From assembly GCA_913020735.1 (NCBI GenBank), contig CAJWBN010000002.1:1-46913 (forward strand): a stretch of 46,913 nucleotides of DNA, given 5' to 3'. Position 1 is the stretch's first letter, and each line of letters opens with the position of its first letter. The notes under the pieces were generated by a model. The model had not been told where the DNA came from. It did not search any database and was given only the letters and a program-made list of their open reading frames with translations. Origin of the DNA: an uncultured Acidimicrobiaceae bacterium (GTDB lineage: Bacteria > Actinomycetota > Acidimicrobiia > Acidimicrobiales > Poriferisodalaceae). Below are positions 33,578 to 43,922 of the stretch, piece by piece. Made by a program: the position numbers and the translations under genes.

Positions 33578-34408
33578 TCAGTGTGGAACACTTTCTGACG
33601 ATTTTCGATGACCATTAGTCGGTTCGTTTCGAAGACCCTTCATCACAATTGCTATTGCTACGAGCAAAACAACGATGGAAGTCCACACATTGACTCGTAT
33701 TCCAAAGATCTCTGTCGCGTTATCAGCCCGCAGTAACTCAATCCAGAGTCTCCCAAGTGTGTACCCCGCTACATAAATTGCCCAGCTGTAACCCTGTTTC
33801 AGTTGCGGAAATAGCTTAGGAGTCACCATCGCAACGAATCCTGCGACACCTAGGTTCCATAAACCTTCATACAGGAACGTTGGGTGAAACGTTTCCGAAT
33901 CCACATATTGGAGGGGGCGATGTTCAAGATCAATTTTCAGTCCCCAGAGCAAGTCTGTTGGTCTTCCAAATAATTCTTGATTAAACCAATTTCCAAGTCG
34001 CCCAATTGCCTGGGCAACCGGGATTCCGACCGCTGTGGCATCAAACATTGCAGGTACATCACCGTCTTCTCGCCGCACTACCCACCATCCAGCGAGCGTT
34101 GCTCCAGCAACTGCCCCCCATATTCCAAGCCCTCCTTTCCAGATTTTGGGTATCTCCACCCACTGACTTTGGAACCGGCTGAAGTCAGTAGCCACGTGAT
34201 AAAGACGTCCCCCTACTATCCCAGCGGGAATAGCCCACGTAGCCATCCGATGCACCATCGCAGGATCACCACCGGAAGCCTCATAACGACGACTACTTAT
34301 CCAGACTGCAATCAATGCACCAATCGCAATCATCAACCCATAGGCACGCAATTCAAGAGCCCCTACTTGTATGGAGTTAGTCGACGGGCTTGGGATTGCA
34401 GCAAACAT
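33578..34408 (-). CDS. lgt: Prolipoprotein diacylglyceryl transferase
   Basis: Integral membrane enzyme that transfers diacylglycerol from phosphatidylglycerol to the lipobox cysteine, the first step of lipoprotein maturation. The 276-residue length is normal. Key features are the N-terminal LELRAYGLMIAIGALIA (with the conserved RxYG), KGGLGIWGAVAGA, the Lgt signature GRLGNWFNQELFGRPT, and FHPTFLYEGLWNLG containing the functional Glu. About seven membrane segments are visible. It lies downstream of the saccharopine-dehydrogenase-like gene after a 93-base gap. The BMP binding protein at 19823 is one expected client. Confidence 0.95.
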   Translation of the reverse strand: MFAAIPSPSTNSIQVGALELRAYGLMIAIGALIAVWISSRRYEASGGDPAMVHRMATWAIPAGIVGGRLYHVATDFSRFQSQWVEIPKIWKGGLGIWGAVAGATLAGWWVVRREDGDVPAMFDATAVGIPVAQAIGRLGNWFNQELFGRPTDLLWGLKIDLEHRPLQYVDSETFHPTFLYEGLWNLGVAGFVAMVTPKLFPQLKQGYSWAIYVAGYTLGRLWIELLRADNATEIFGIRVNVWTSIVVLLVAIAIVMKGLRNEPTNGHRKSSESVPH

Positions 34409-34501
34409 CAGTTTCTCCAGTTAACCCGAAAATATAAGTATTGATTTATTTCTAAAAAGTTCGAGCACTTGGGTAACAATCCTCTTATTCCTAATTTGCT
34501 A

Positions 34502-35491
34502 CTAGGTACCTGAAATACCCTCGTAGACAGCAGCTGAAATTCCTCGATTCTCGAGTTCCTGAAGCCATGGAAGCGGGTTATCCAACATTCCTAAACTCCA
34601 AGCTCCCGGCGGCAATACCCCTAATAATGACCATTCAGCAGCGATAGCTGAAACCGCTCCTGCGACAGATGACGGGTGGTCTATAGCTCCCAACACTTCT
34701 GTCGTCTGAACTGAATCTTGGATGCCACGTATTTCAATACGAACTGCTCCTGGCCCTCCATCTTTATGAGGCCGTCTCATCATTGGAAGCCAAGCAGTTA
34801 GCCGATCTCGCCTAGTAGCAGCCACTTTGGCTGTAATTCGATCAGCTTCAGGAAAGCTTGCGGATAAAAGCAAAGGGTCGACGAGCGCTGCCCTGTAGCA
34901 ATCGCTCGCTCCTAGTGGGTCGGGGAACCACACAAGTTCTCGTCCAGTTCCGCTTGGTCGTTTTACCCAACCACTATTGCGCCATTCGACTGCTTCCTGG
35001 GTTCTTGCATGATGAAGTTGCCGTTGACATGAAGGCCCGCCTGTACCCATCCGCGCGACGTGTACTTCATCGACGCGATCAAATTGTTTTGCACCATGGC
35101 GTGCTAACAAACAACTTAAACCGGGCGAAAATGCTGCTCCAACAATCACTGAGCGATCAGCTTTCGCAGCTAATTCTTCAAGTTTTAGGAGCCCTTCCAC
35201 ATCATTTAGCGCGTCCGATAATGAAACGACGTGGGATCCATTGCCAAGAGCCTCTTCAGCAAGTTCTGTATGCCCTCCTGGCGGCTGCGCCAACACAGTT
35301 ACGTCTGCTGTTGGAAGAGGCCCAGGAGCAATAACTTCAATATCCACATCCATCAATTGCCGAACAAAACCATGCATTCGCTGAGGCCGCCTAGACCCGA
35401 GAATTAATCTGTCAACTAGACCCGAAGCCGCTAACTGACGCGCGACTCGTCTACCAACAACACCAGAACCGATAACAGCAACTGTTGACAC
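34502..35491 (-). CDS. Saccharopine-dehydrogenase-like NAD(P)-binding protein
   Basis: A 329-residue protein with an N-terminal Rossmann fold (VAVIGSGVVGRRVARQLA, ILGSRRPQR) typical of the Sacchrp_dh_NADP / homospermidine-synthase-like group. It also has the AFSPGLSCLLARHGA segment after the first domain. The substrate domain (about 130-300) shows no diagnostic residues I can assign. The GTG at 35491 begins one base after the stop of a 45-residue small protein (35493-35630), which argues for co-translation. Saccharopine metabolism is not implied by context. A dehydrogenase/reductase of unknown substrate is the safest call. Confidence 0.72.
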   Translation of the reverse strand: MSTVAVIGSGVVGRRVARQLAASGLVDRLILGSRRPQRMHGFVRQLMDVDIEVIAPGPLPTADVTVLAQPPGGHTELAEEALGNGSHVVSLSDALNDVEGLLKLEELAAKADRSVIVGAAFSPGLSCLLARHGAKQFDRVDEVHVARMGTGGPSCQRQLHHARTQEAVEWRNSGWVKRPSGTGRELVWFPDPLGASDCYRAALVDPLLLSASFPEADRITAKVAATRRDRLTAWLPMMRRPHKDGGPGAVRIEIRGIQDSVQTTEVLGAIDHPSSVAGAVSAIAAEWSLLGVLPPGAWSLGMLDNPLPWLQELENRGISAAVYEGISGT

Positions 35492-35492
35492 G

Positions 35493-35630
35493 TCAGCGGA
35501 AATCCGGACCGCTTAGTTGTCTCCACTTGCCTTGGCGGGGGGGAACACCACCAGATCCTCTAAGTCGCAAGATGGCAGCCACCACTGTTCCTACTCCCAT
35601 TGCCAAGATTGCTCGGCGTAATGCTCGCAC
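35493..35630 (-). CDS. 45-residue small protein
   Basis: A GTG start at 35630 is preceded by a strong Shine-Dalgarno GGAGG with a 5-base spacer. The TGA ends one base before the start of the saccharopine-dehydrogenase-like gene. The N-terminal half is basic then hydrophobic (MRALRRAILAMGVGTVVAAIL), compatible with a single membrane pass. The C-terminal half is polar with GGVPPRQGKWRQLSG. The ideal ribosome site, tight coupling and clear two-part composition support a real gene. I do not recognise its function. It lies just downstream of tRNA-Ile. Confidence 0.65.
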   Translation of the reverse strand: MRALRRAILAMGVGTVVAAILRLRGSGGVPPRQGKWRQLSGPDFR

Positions 35631-35686
35631 CGCTACCTCCGCTTAAAACCTCGCCATAGGTTAGGTTCTTCGTGTTGTTCGGAACG

Positions 35687-35760
<74 letters not shown>

Positions 35761-35814
35761 GAACGAGTGCCCGATAGTAGCGGCGCTATAGCCGCGTAAC
35801 CAACGTGATTCTAT

Positions 35815-36615
35815 TTAAGACGGTGGTTGATCCTCTTCCAGCAGGGTAACCCGGACTCCCCCAACAAGATCACTGATGAGATTAAAGATGATGGTGAGCA
35901 GGACATTAAAAGCTACGCCCGCTACAAATAGCACTGCTCCAATAACTGTTGCTCGCCGGAAAATTTCATCTCCATTAATCTCCCACACTTCGTAAGAACC
36001 AACTTCAGCGATAAACGATTCAATATTGGTTATAACTCCAGATTGCACAGCGGCCGTCCAGAGCAAGTAGCCCGCTATTACCGTCGCCCCGTATAAACAC
36101 GCGTACAGAAGCACTGAGACCTTCAAGACTGACCATGGGTCAACGTGTCGGATCGTCCGTCGGGTTCGCCGGACCCGAGCTTGGCGTCTTCGCAGCCAAC
36201 CAAGGTCTTCGTCAGGCAAAAGGACTGGTTGTTTATTTTCCACCGGCACCGGCGGAATTTGTTCCATTTGCTGGCTGACAGGAGAATCAACTATGGGCGG
36301 GCTTGTTCTTTCAACTAATGGAACGACTCCGGTGTCTTCAGCTCTTTCGATTATTTGACTTTCATCGTCACGTTTTTCAGCAGCCGGCGGACGTCTTACC
36401 ACTGGCTTATCTCGAGGCCGCTTTCTTTCTTCCTTAGAAGCCTGATCTGATTTTAAACCCATCGATTTACGCTTACGTTGAGTACGACGACCAGTTTCTT
36501 GCTGATCTAAGCCCACCGCGCGCGCGAAAGTTTCATCATCGACACCGTCTGCAGGCGGGTTACTTGGGTCTGGTTGATCGAAATCAGCCACGCGTCGAAG
36601 TGTACGGGAGGCCAA
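35815..36615 (-). CDS. DUF3566 membrane protein
   Basis: A 266-residue protein with a long charged, probably disordered N-terminus (residues 1 to about 140, rich in Arg/Lys/Glu/Pro). A C-terminal DUF3566 domain has two membrane segments (about 157-179 and 224-247) flanking NIESFIAEVGSYEVWEINGDEIFR. The LISDLVGGVRVTLLEED ending is typical. DUF3566 proteins follow gyrA in Actinobacteria and their function is not known to me; a role near the division/replication machinery has been suggested only by location. The start is probably TTG at 36615, 20 bases after gyrA. Confidence 0.88.
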   Translation of the reverse strand: MASRTLRRVADFDQPDPSNPPADGVDDETFARAVGLDQQETGRRTQRKRKSMGLKSDQASKEERKRPRDKPVVRRPPAAEKRDDESQIIERAEDTGVVPLVERTSPPIVDSPVSQQMEQIPPVPVENKQPVLLPDEDLGWLRRRQARVRRTRRTIRHVDPWSVLKVSVLLYACLYGATVIAGYLLWTAAVQSGVITNIESFIAEVGSYEVWEINGDEIFRRATVIGAVLFVAGVAFNVLLTIIFNLISDLVGGVRVTLLEEDQPPS

Positions 36616-36635
36616 GCCTTAGCTGGGCGCGGCAG

Positions 36636-39134
36636 TTAGTTTGTTGTTTCAGGAACAGCAATTTCATCAAGATCTAACGTCACGGGAGCTAGAGCTGCGA
36701 CGGTTTCGTCGACACCGACATTCATAACTTTCACTCCAGTAGCGTCACGCCGTTGTTCTGCTATTTCTGACACAGCTGTACGAATCAGTACTCCCCCTGA
36801 TGAAACCATTATCACTTCATCTTCTAGTTCAACCATCCGAGCACCAATGACCGCTGCACCACGCGCCTCGGTCAGCTTTATGCCCTTAACTCCCATTGTC
36901 CCGCGTCCCTTACGTGGATATGCCTCGATCGGAGTACGTTTTCCGTAGCCACCCTCTGTAACAGTCAATAAGTAGCGTTCATCACCTTCAGAGGTTGCTG
37001 CTGCAGCTACGACAACATCGTCAGTTCGTAATTTCATTCCTCTTACGCCAGCAGCGCTCCTACCCATGGGTCGCACTTGGTCGCCAGCGAATCTGATCGC
37101 CTGCCCAGCGCTACTAACCAAAATAACGTCGTCATTTTCTCGTACCTGGATGACGCGAACCAGCTCATCTTGATCGCGAAGGTTTATTGCGATGAGTCCA
37201 TTAGTGCGGTTTTTGTCATATTCAGAGAAAGCAGTCTTCTTCACAACTCCTTTGCGCGTGACGAAAAGTAGGAATTCATCAGCAAAAAATTCTTGGGTGT
37301 CGATGACAGCCTCTACGACTTCGTCAGGCTCTAACTGGAGCAAATTAACGACTGCCGTGCCTCGGGCTGTCCGTTCCATCATTGGAACTTGATAGGCCTT
37401 AAGTCGATAGACCTTGCCTCGGTTAGTGAAGAACAAAAGATATGAGTGAGCGGTCGTTGTCAATACGCGAACCAAAATGTCATCGTCCTTGAGGCGTGCT
37501 CCCTGCACTCCCCTACCACCGCGTCCTTGGGTGCGGAACGTATCTGCGGCAACTGATTTGATATAGCCACCTTTGCTCAGAGTAATAACTACCGGTTCGT
37601 TGTCGATTAAGTCTTCGACCTCCATGTCTCCTTCGTCGAAGACAATTTGGGAGCGGCGGGGCGTGTCATGTTCTTCTCTAACTTCAGTAAGTTCTTCTTT
37701 TATGACCGCTCGAAGTTGAGTCTCGTTATTAAGAATTTCCTCGAGCTCTTTAATCCGAGCTTGGAGTTCTTCTAATTCTTCTTCGAGCCGTGTTCGGCCC
37801 AATCTGGTCAGCCGGCCCAATTGCATGTCAAGGATATGGTTGGCCTGTCGCTCACTAAATGAAAAAGGTTCGAGCTGAAGTTCACCGAGAGCGGAAGAGC
37901 GGTCTTCGCTGGCTCTAATAAGGGTGATTATCTCATCAATAAGGTCAAGGGCTCGGAGGAGACCTTCAACTATGTGAGCTCGGTCTTGCGCCTGGTTGAG
38001 TCGATATTCAGAGCGTCGTGTTACAACCTCTATTTGATGTTCTACGTAAGCGCTCAACGCGTCACGGAGATTTATTGTGCGGGGAACTCCGTCTATTAAC
38101 GCAACCATGTTTGCCGCAAAGCTTGTTTGCAGCGGAGTGTGCTTATAGAGGTTGTTTAAAACAACGCTGGCCGGAGCATCCCGTTTAAGTTCGATGACAA
38201 ACCTGGTCTTGCCCTTAGCTGATTCGTTGCGCAACTCTCGGATACCCTCGATGATTTTTCTATCAACAGCATCGGCGATCTTCTGTTCAATATTTTCAAC
38301 TGATTGTTGATACGGAATTTCAGTAACAACTATCTGCGTATTCTTCCCATCCTCAACAATTTCGGCTTGGGCTCTTATTCGTATGGAACCGCGGCCTGTC
38401 GTCAGAGCACTAGTTGAGCCAGCTCTTCCCATGATCAAGCCGCCAGTTGGAAAATCTGGTCCTTGCACAAATTCCATGAGATCAGCAACTGTGGCTTCTG
38501 GGTTGTCGATCAAGTGGAGAGTTGCGTCGATAACTTCAGTCAAATTATGTGTGGGAATATTCGTAGCCATTCCCACTGCAATTCCTTGGCTCCCATTGAC
38601 CAGCAAATTTGGAAAACGAGCTGGCATTACAACTGGTTCTTCACCTGAGCCGTCAAAAGTTGCTGTTAAATCAACAGTATTTTCATCGATATTGTCGACC
38701 ATTCGCATTGCCAGCTCGGTAAGTCGACATTCGGTGTATCTATAGGCAGCTGGTGGATCACTAGGAGATCCAAAGTTGCCATGCGGATCAATCAGCGTGT
38801 TTGCCAAGCTAAATTTTTGGCCCATCCGAACCATCGCCTCGTAGATGGCATTATCACCATGGGGGTGATAGTTGCCGATCACATCTCCTACGACCGTCGC
38901 ACATTTTTTGTGCGGCCTATCCGGACGCATACCAGTCGAAAACATGGACCACAAAATTCTTCTATGGACGGGTTTCAATCCATCCCGAGCATCAGGCAAA
39001 GCTCGTGCTGTGATGACAGACATTGCGTAATCAAGAAATGACTGTTCCATTTCTTGTTGGATTTCAATTGGTTCTATCGACAAGTGGCTTTCGCCATCTG
39101 TGTTTCCGTTATCGGATGAAGGTAAGTCAGCCAT
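36636..39134 (-). CDS. gyrA: DNA gyrase subunit A
   Basis: Type IIA topoisomerase subunit that cuts and religates DNA, working as A2B2 with GyrB to introduce negative supercoils. About 832 residues. The N-terminal breakage domain has LDYAMSVITARALPDARDG and the catalytic Tyr133 in AAYRYTECRL. The C-terminal beta-pinwheel contains the GyrA box as QGRGGRG (canonical QRRGGRG). In the quinolone region the positions equivalent to E. coli Ser83 and Asp87 are Asn95 and Glu99 (HPHGDNAIYE). The ATG at 39134 is chosen, 5 bases after gyrB; a TTG at 39143 overlapping the gyrB stop would add three residues. Confidence 0.97.
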   Translation of the reverse strand: MADLPSSDNGNTDGESHLSIEPIEIQQEMEQSFLDYAMSVITARALPDARDGLKPVHRRILWSMFSTGMRPDRPHKKCATVVGDVIGNYHPHGDNAIYEAMVRMGQKFSLANTLIDPHGNFGSPSDPPAAYRYTECRLTELAMRMVDNIDENTVDLTATFDGSGEEPVVMPARFPNLLVNGSQGIAVGMATNIPTHNLTEVIDATLHLIDNPEATVADLMEFVQGPDFPTGGLIMGRAGSTSALTTGRGSIRIRAQAEIVEDGKNTQIVVTEIPYQQSVENIEQKIADAVDRKIIEGIRELRNESAKGKTRFVIELKRDAPASVVLNNLYKHTPLQTSFAANMVALIDGVPRTINLRDALSAYVEHQIEVVTRRSEYRLNQAQDRAHIVEGLLRALDLIDEIITLIRASEDRSSALGELQLEPFSFSERQANHILDMQLGRLTRLGRTRLEEELEELQARIKELEEILNNETQLRAVIKEELTEVREEHDTPRRSQIVFDEGDMEVEDLIDNEPVVITLSKGGYIKSVAADTFRTQGRGGRGVQGARLKDDDILVRVLTTTAHSYLLFFTNRGKVYRLKAYQVPMMERTARGTAVVNLLQLEPDEVVEAVIDTQEFFADEFLLFVTRKGVVKKTAFSEYDKNRTNGLIAINLRDQDELVRVIQVRENDDVILVSSAGQAIRFAGDQVRPMGRSAAGVRGMKLRTDDVVVAAAATSEGDERYLLTVTEGGYGKRTPIEAYPRKGRGTMGVKGIKLTEARGAAVIGARMVELEDEVIMVSSGGVLIRTAVSEIAEQRRDATGVKVMNVGVDETVAALAPVTLDLDEIAVPETTN

Positions 39135-39139
39135 ATTGT

Positions 39140-41137
<1,998 letters not shown>

Positions 41138-41180
41138 TTATAGAGCTTCTCAACGCTTCTGAAGGAAAACGTCTCAGTTG

Positions 41181-41498
41181 TTAACGTTTGACGTGAACGT
41201 TTAAGCCTGAAAATTCAAGTTTGGGATCTATTTGCTTCAACTTAGCTACTAAATCGGTCTCTAGATATTGGATTTCAGTAGCCCAGCCTGGGTGATCAAC
41301 CTCAATTAATAGATGATTATCTACCACTCGAAGGGGTTTGCAGTGGCTCGCGATAGTTTCGCCTACTGCTTCTGTCCAGTGCTGATATATGAGATACATC
41401 GATCCACCATCATCAAAGTCACTGATAATTCGCGTCAAAACTTCTTTCATTGAACGCGGCTCATGCCATTTGGGTGATCCGGCGTCATCAGCGGACAT
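41181..41498 (-). CDS. DUF721 protein, DciA-like helicase loader
   Basis: About 105 residues. The fold core of DUF721 is visible as YLIYQHWTEAVGETIASHCKP followed by LLIEVDHPGWATEIQYLETDLVAKL, the KH-like domain of DciA. DciA is the ancestral loader of the replicative helicase DnaB. DUF721 genes sit between recF and gyrB in Actinobacteria exactly as here. The ATG at 41498 has an AAGG Shine-Dalgarno 8 bases upstream and overlaps recF by 11 bases. A TTG at 41513 is less likely. Confidence 0.85.
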   Translation of the reverse strand: MSADDAGSPKWHEPRSMKEVLTRIISDFDDGGSMYLIYQHWTEAVGETIASHCKPLRVVDNHLLIEVDHPGWATEIQYLETDLVAKLKQIDPKLEFSGLNVHVKR

Positions 41499-42570
41499 GA
41501 ATTTGACCTTCAATAACTTCTAGCGTCTGGCTTGGTTCAATTCCTACGGGAACAGTTCCAGTAGCGGAAGTCAAAATTATTTGAGAATCGGGAAGGCATT
41601 CCACTAAGCGTCGAGCACGATTCTCATCCAATTCAGAAAAAACATCATCTAATAAAACCACTGCTTGATCTCCGGTTACCTCCTCAACATAAACGTAGGT
41701 AGCTAGCCGTAATGCGAGTGCCAAACTGCGTTGCTCACCTTGCGACGCGTGAGATCGAGAATTTAGTGATCCTAATAAAATCATTAGGTCGTCACGATGC
41801 GGTCCAACCAAGGTCATACCTCTTCTGATTTCGTCGCGTTTGTATTTGGATAAGGCATCTGCGAGGCCCTCAGCTCTCCAATCAGTGTCTAACCGCAATA
41901 AAACATCACTATTGACACCAGCTACCCGTTGGTAAAAATCTGCAACAACTGGCTGGATAGAAGCAACGAAATTTTCTCTGCTCTCCCCTATTGCGTCAGC
42001 TGCTTCAATTAGTTGGGCATCCCAAACAAGTAGGTTCGACTCCAAATCGTCGGAGTGACGTCCGCGTGCTTGTTTGAGTAAATTGTTGCGTTGCCTCAAA
42101 ATTTGATCGAATTCAGTTCTTACCGCTCTGAACTCTGCACTACCTATGGCAATTGTTTCATCTAGCAGTGATCGCCGCATTGAGGGCGGGCCTTTGATGA
42201 TCTCAAGATCATCTGGACTAAATACCACTATTCGGACAGTGTCACCTAAATCCCTAAATCGCTTTACTTTCTGTTTATTGACCTGAGCTTTTGATCGCCC
42301 TTGTAATGCCAATTCAATCTCAACAAGGCAAGATCGGTCATTCTGTTCCACCTCAGCGCGCAAGTATGCAGAGGGCTTTCCGTTTGCGACTAGAGCATCG
42401 ACTTTCGCACCGCGAAATGACCTGGCACCACTTAATAAGTGAATCCCCTCTATGAGGTTGGTCTTTCCGTGCCCATTTAACCCAACAATAAGCGTCGTCT
42501 TTTCATCTAGTTCAACATCAGTTGTTAGATGATTCCGAAAGTCCGTAAGCCATAAGTGTTTAATGTTCAA
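41488..42570 (-). CDS. recF: DNA replication/repair protein RecF
   Basis: A 360-residue SMC-like ABC ATPase that loads RecA at single-strand gaps together with RecO and RecR. Seen: LWLTDFRNHL at the N-terminus, Walker A IVGLNGHGKTNLIEGI, the RecF signature VVFSPDDLEIIKGPPSMRR, ABC signature SQGEQRSLALALRLA and Walker B VVLLDDVFSELDENR. The length and all motifs are normal. It sits 17 bases downstream of dnaN in the usual dnaA-dnaN-recF order. Confidence 0.96.
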   Translation of the reverse strand: MNIKHLWLTDFRNHLTTDVELDEKTTLIVGLNGHGKTNLIEGIHLLSGARSFRGAKVDALVANGKPSAYLRAEVEQNDRSCLVEIELALQGRSKAQVNKQKVKRFRDLGDTVRIVVFSPDDLEIIKGPPSMRRSLLDETIAIGSAEFRAVRTEFDQILRQRNNLLKQARGRHSDDLESNLLVWDAQLIEAADAIGESRENFVASIQPVVADFYQRVAGVNSDVLLRLDTDWRAEGLADALSKYKRDEIRRGMTLVGPHRDDLMILLGSLNSRSHASQGEQRSLALALRLATYVYVEEVTGDQAVVLLDDVFSELDENRARRLVECLPDSQIILTSATGTVPVGIEPSQTLEVIEGQIHVR

Positions 42571-42587
42571 TATTTTGACAAATCAGT

Positions 42588-43694
42588 TCAAGAAACCCGA
42601 ACCGGCATTAAAAGGTAAAGGAAGTCTCCACCTTCACTTGAACGAAGAACAGCTGGCTTCAAAGCATCGAGAGTTTCAAGTACTACTTCATCACCAGGAG
42701 CTGCCTCTAACCCTTGAATTAAATAATCAGGATTAAAAGCCACAGTTAGTTCATCACCGTTGTATTGAGCGTCGACTTCTTCGTGGGCTTGACCAACATC
42801 TTGGGTAACAGCCATTAGTTCCACGCAACCAGATTTCTGGGTAATCCTCAACGGTGTCGTGTCTCTCGCCATTAATTTCACTCGCCGCACAGCTTCCAAT
42901 AAAGGCTCTCGTCCAATCGTCAACTGGTTGGGGTAACTACTGGGAATGAGTTGTCTATAGTTCGGGAACTCTCCCTCAATAAGACGAGTAGTGACTTGGA
43001 CTTCACCATCGTCAACAACCACATCAAAACTGACTTCGCGTTCTCCGAGCCGAACGGTTACCTCTTCTGAATCGCCTAAAACTCTGCCTAACTCGTCGAG
43101 AGCACGTGATGGGACAAGCACTTTTTGGCCTTCGCTTAAGACCGTTGCTTCGGGAAGATCACGAACTGCTAGACGATACGAATCAGTGGCTACTAGCCGA
43201 AGACCACCATCTTCAGCTGACATCAAAACACCAGTAAGAATTGGCCGGGCATCATCACCACTTGCGGCTCGAACAACTTGCTTGAGACCTGCTGCCAAAT
43301 CTGAAGTGGCGACTGTTACCTCGTCACCGGTTGGGTCAGAAAGAGAAGGGAAGTCATCTACAGGAAGAGTACGAACAGAGAATTGTGACCGCCCACCTGA
43401 GATTTTTGCCTCATCACCACTCACCTCAATTTCGATAGCCCCAGAGTCAAGAGAACGAATTATGTCTACAGCTATGCGCGATGGCAGAACCGCCTCGCCT
43501 GGTTCAGAGACAGCAACCGGCACCGAAGCTTTAACAGTGATCTCTAAGTCACTTCCCGTCATAGTCAGCACATCTTCATGGGCTTTTAAATGAATGCCAG
43601 TAAGAACAGGCAAGGCTCCACCGCGGCTACTCACTGCTCTGCTTGCTGTTCCTAATTGTTCGACGAGTGCGTCGCGTTCACATCTAAATTTCAC
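42588..43694 (-). CDS. dnaN: DNA polymerase III sliding clamp (beta subunit)
   Basis: A 368-residue clamp that encircles DNA and tethers polymerase III. The three-domain fold is evident: domain 1 has ALPVLTGIHLKAHEDVLTMTGSDLEI; the domain 1-2 junction has RTLPVDDFPSL; domain 2 has RPILTGVLMSAEDGGLRLVATDSYRLA; domain 3 ends FLYLLMPVRVS, with the PVR hydrophobic-pocket region at the C-terminus. The ATG at 43694 follows the oriC region. Confidence 0.97.
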   Translation of the reverse strand: MKFRCERDALVEQLGTASRAVSSRGGALPVLTGIHLKAHEDVLTMTGSDLEITVKASVPVAVSEPGEAVLPSRIAVDIIRSLDSGAIEIEVSGDEAKISGGRSQFSVRTLPVDDFPSLSDPTGDEVTVATSDLAAGLKQVVRAASGDDARPILTGVLMSAEDGGLRLVATDSYRLAVRDLPEATVLSEGQKVLVPSRALDELGRVLGDSEEVTVRLGEREVSFDVVVDDGEVQVTTRLIEGEFPNYRQLIPSSYPNQLTIGREPLLEAVRRVKLMARDTTPLRITQKSGCVELMAVTQDVGQAHEEVDAQYNGDELTVAFNPDYLIQGLEAAPGDEVVLETLDALKPAVLRSSEGGDFLYLLMPVRVS

Positions 43695-43734
43695 GTCGCC
43701 CTTCTTCTTTCTATTTGTTTTCTAAAATTCAATA

Positions 43735-43922
43735 GTGGTAATAGGTCTTGTGGATTGTGGACAAGTGGACATAATCCCTAGTCAGCCGTTATTTCTTTAT
43801 GGACACTACTGTCCACCGCTACCCACAGGAGACCGACTGTCCTCGAACACTTTCTTAAATTGTGTGGATAACCAAACTTTGTCCACTTCATCTCCACAAC
43901 ATGATCCAGAACCTTATCCACC
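43735..43922. other. Chromosomal replication origin (oriC) with DnaA-box cluster
   Basis: The dnaA-dnaN gap contains about nine DnaA-box-like nonamers: TGTGGATTG (43749), TGTGGACAA (43756, exact reverse of TTGTCCACA), AGTGGACAT (43764), TATGGACAC (43798), CTGTCCACC (43809), CTACCCACA (43819), TGTGGATAA (43863, exact reverse of TTATCCACA), TTGTCCACT (43879) and TTATCCACC (43914, reaching the dnaA stop). The first three are nearly contiguous. Intervening AT-rich stretches (TTATTTCTTTAT, CTTTCTTAAATT) could be the unwinding element. Genes on both sides are transcribed away from it, apart from dnaA itself. Confidence 0.88.
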
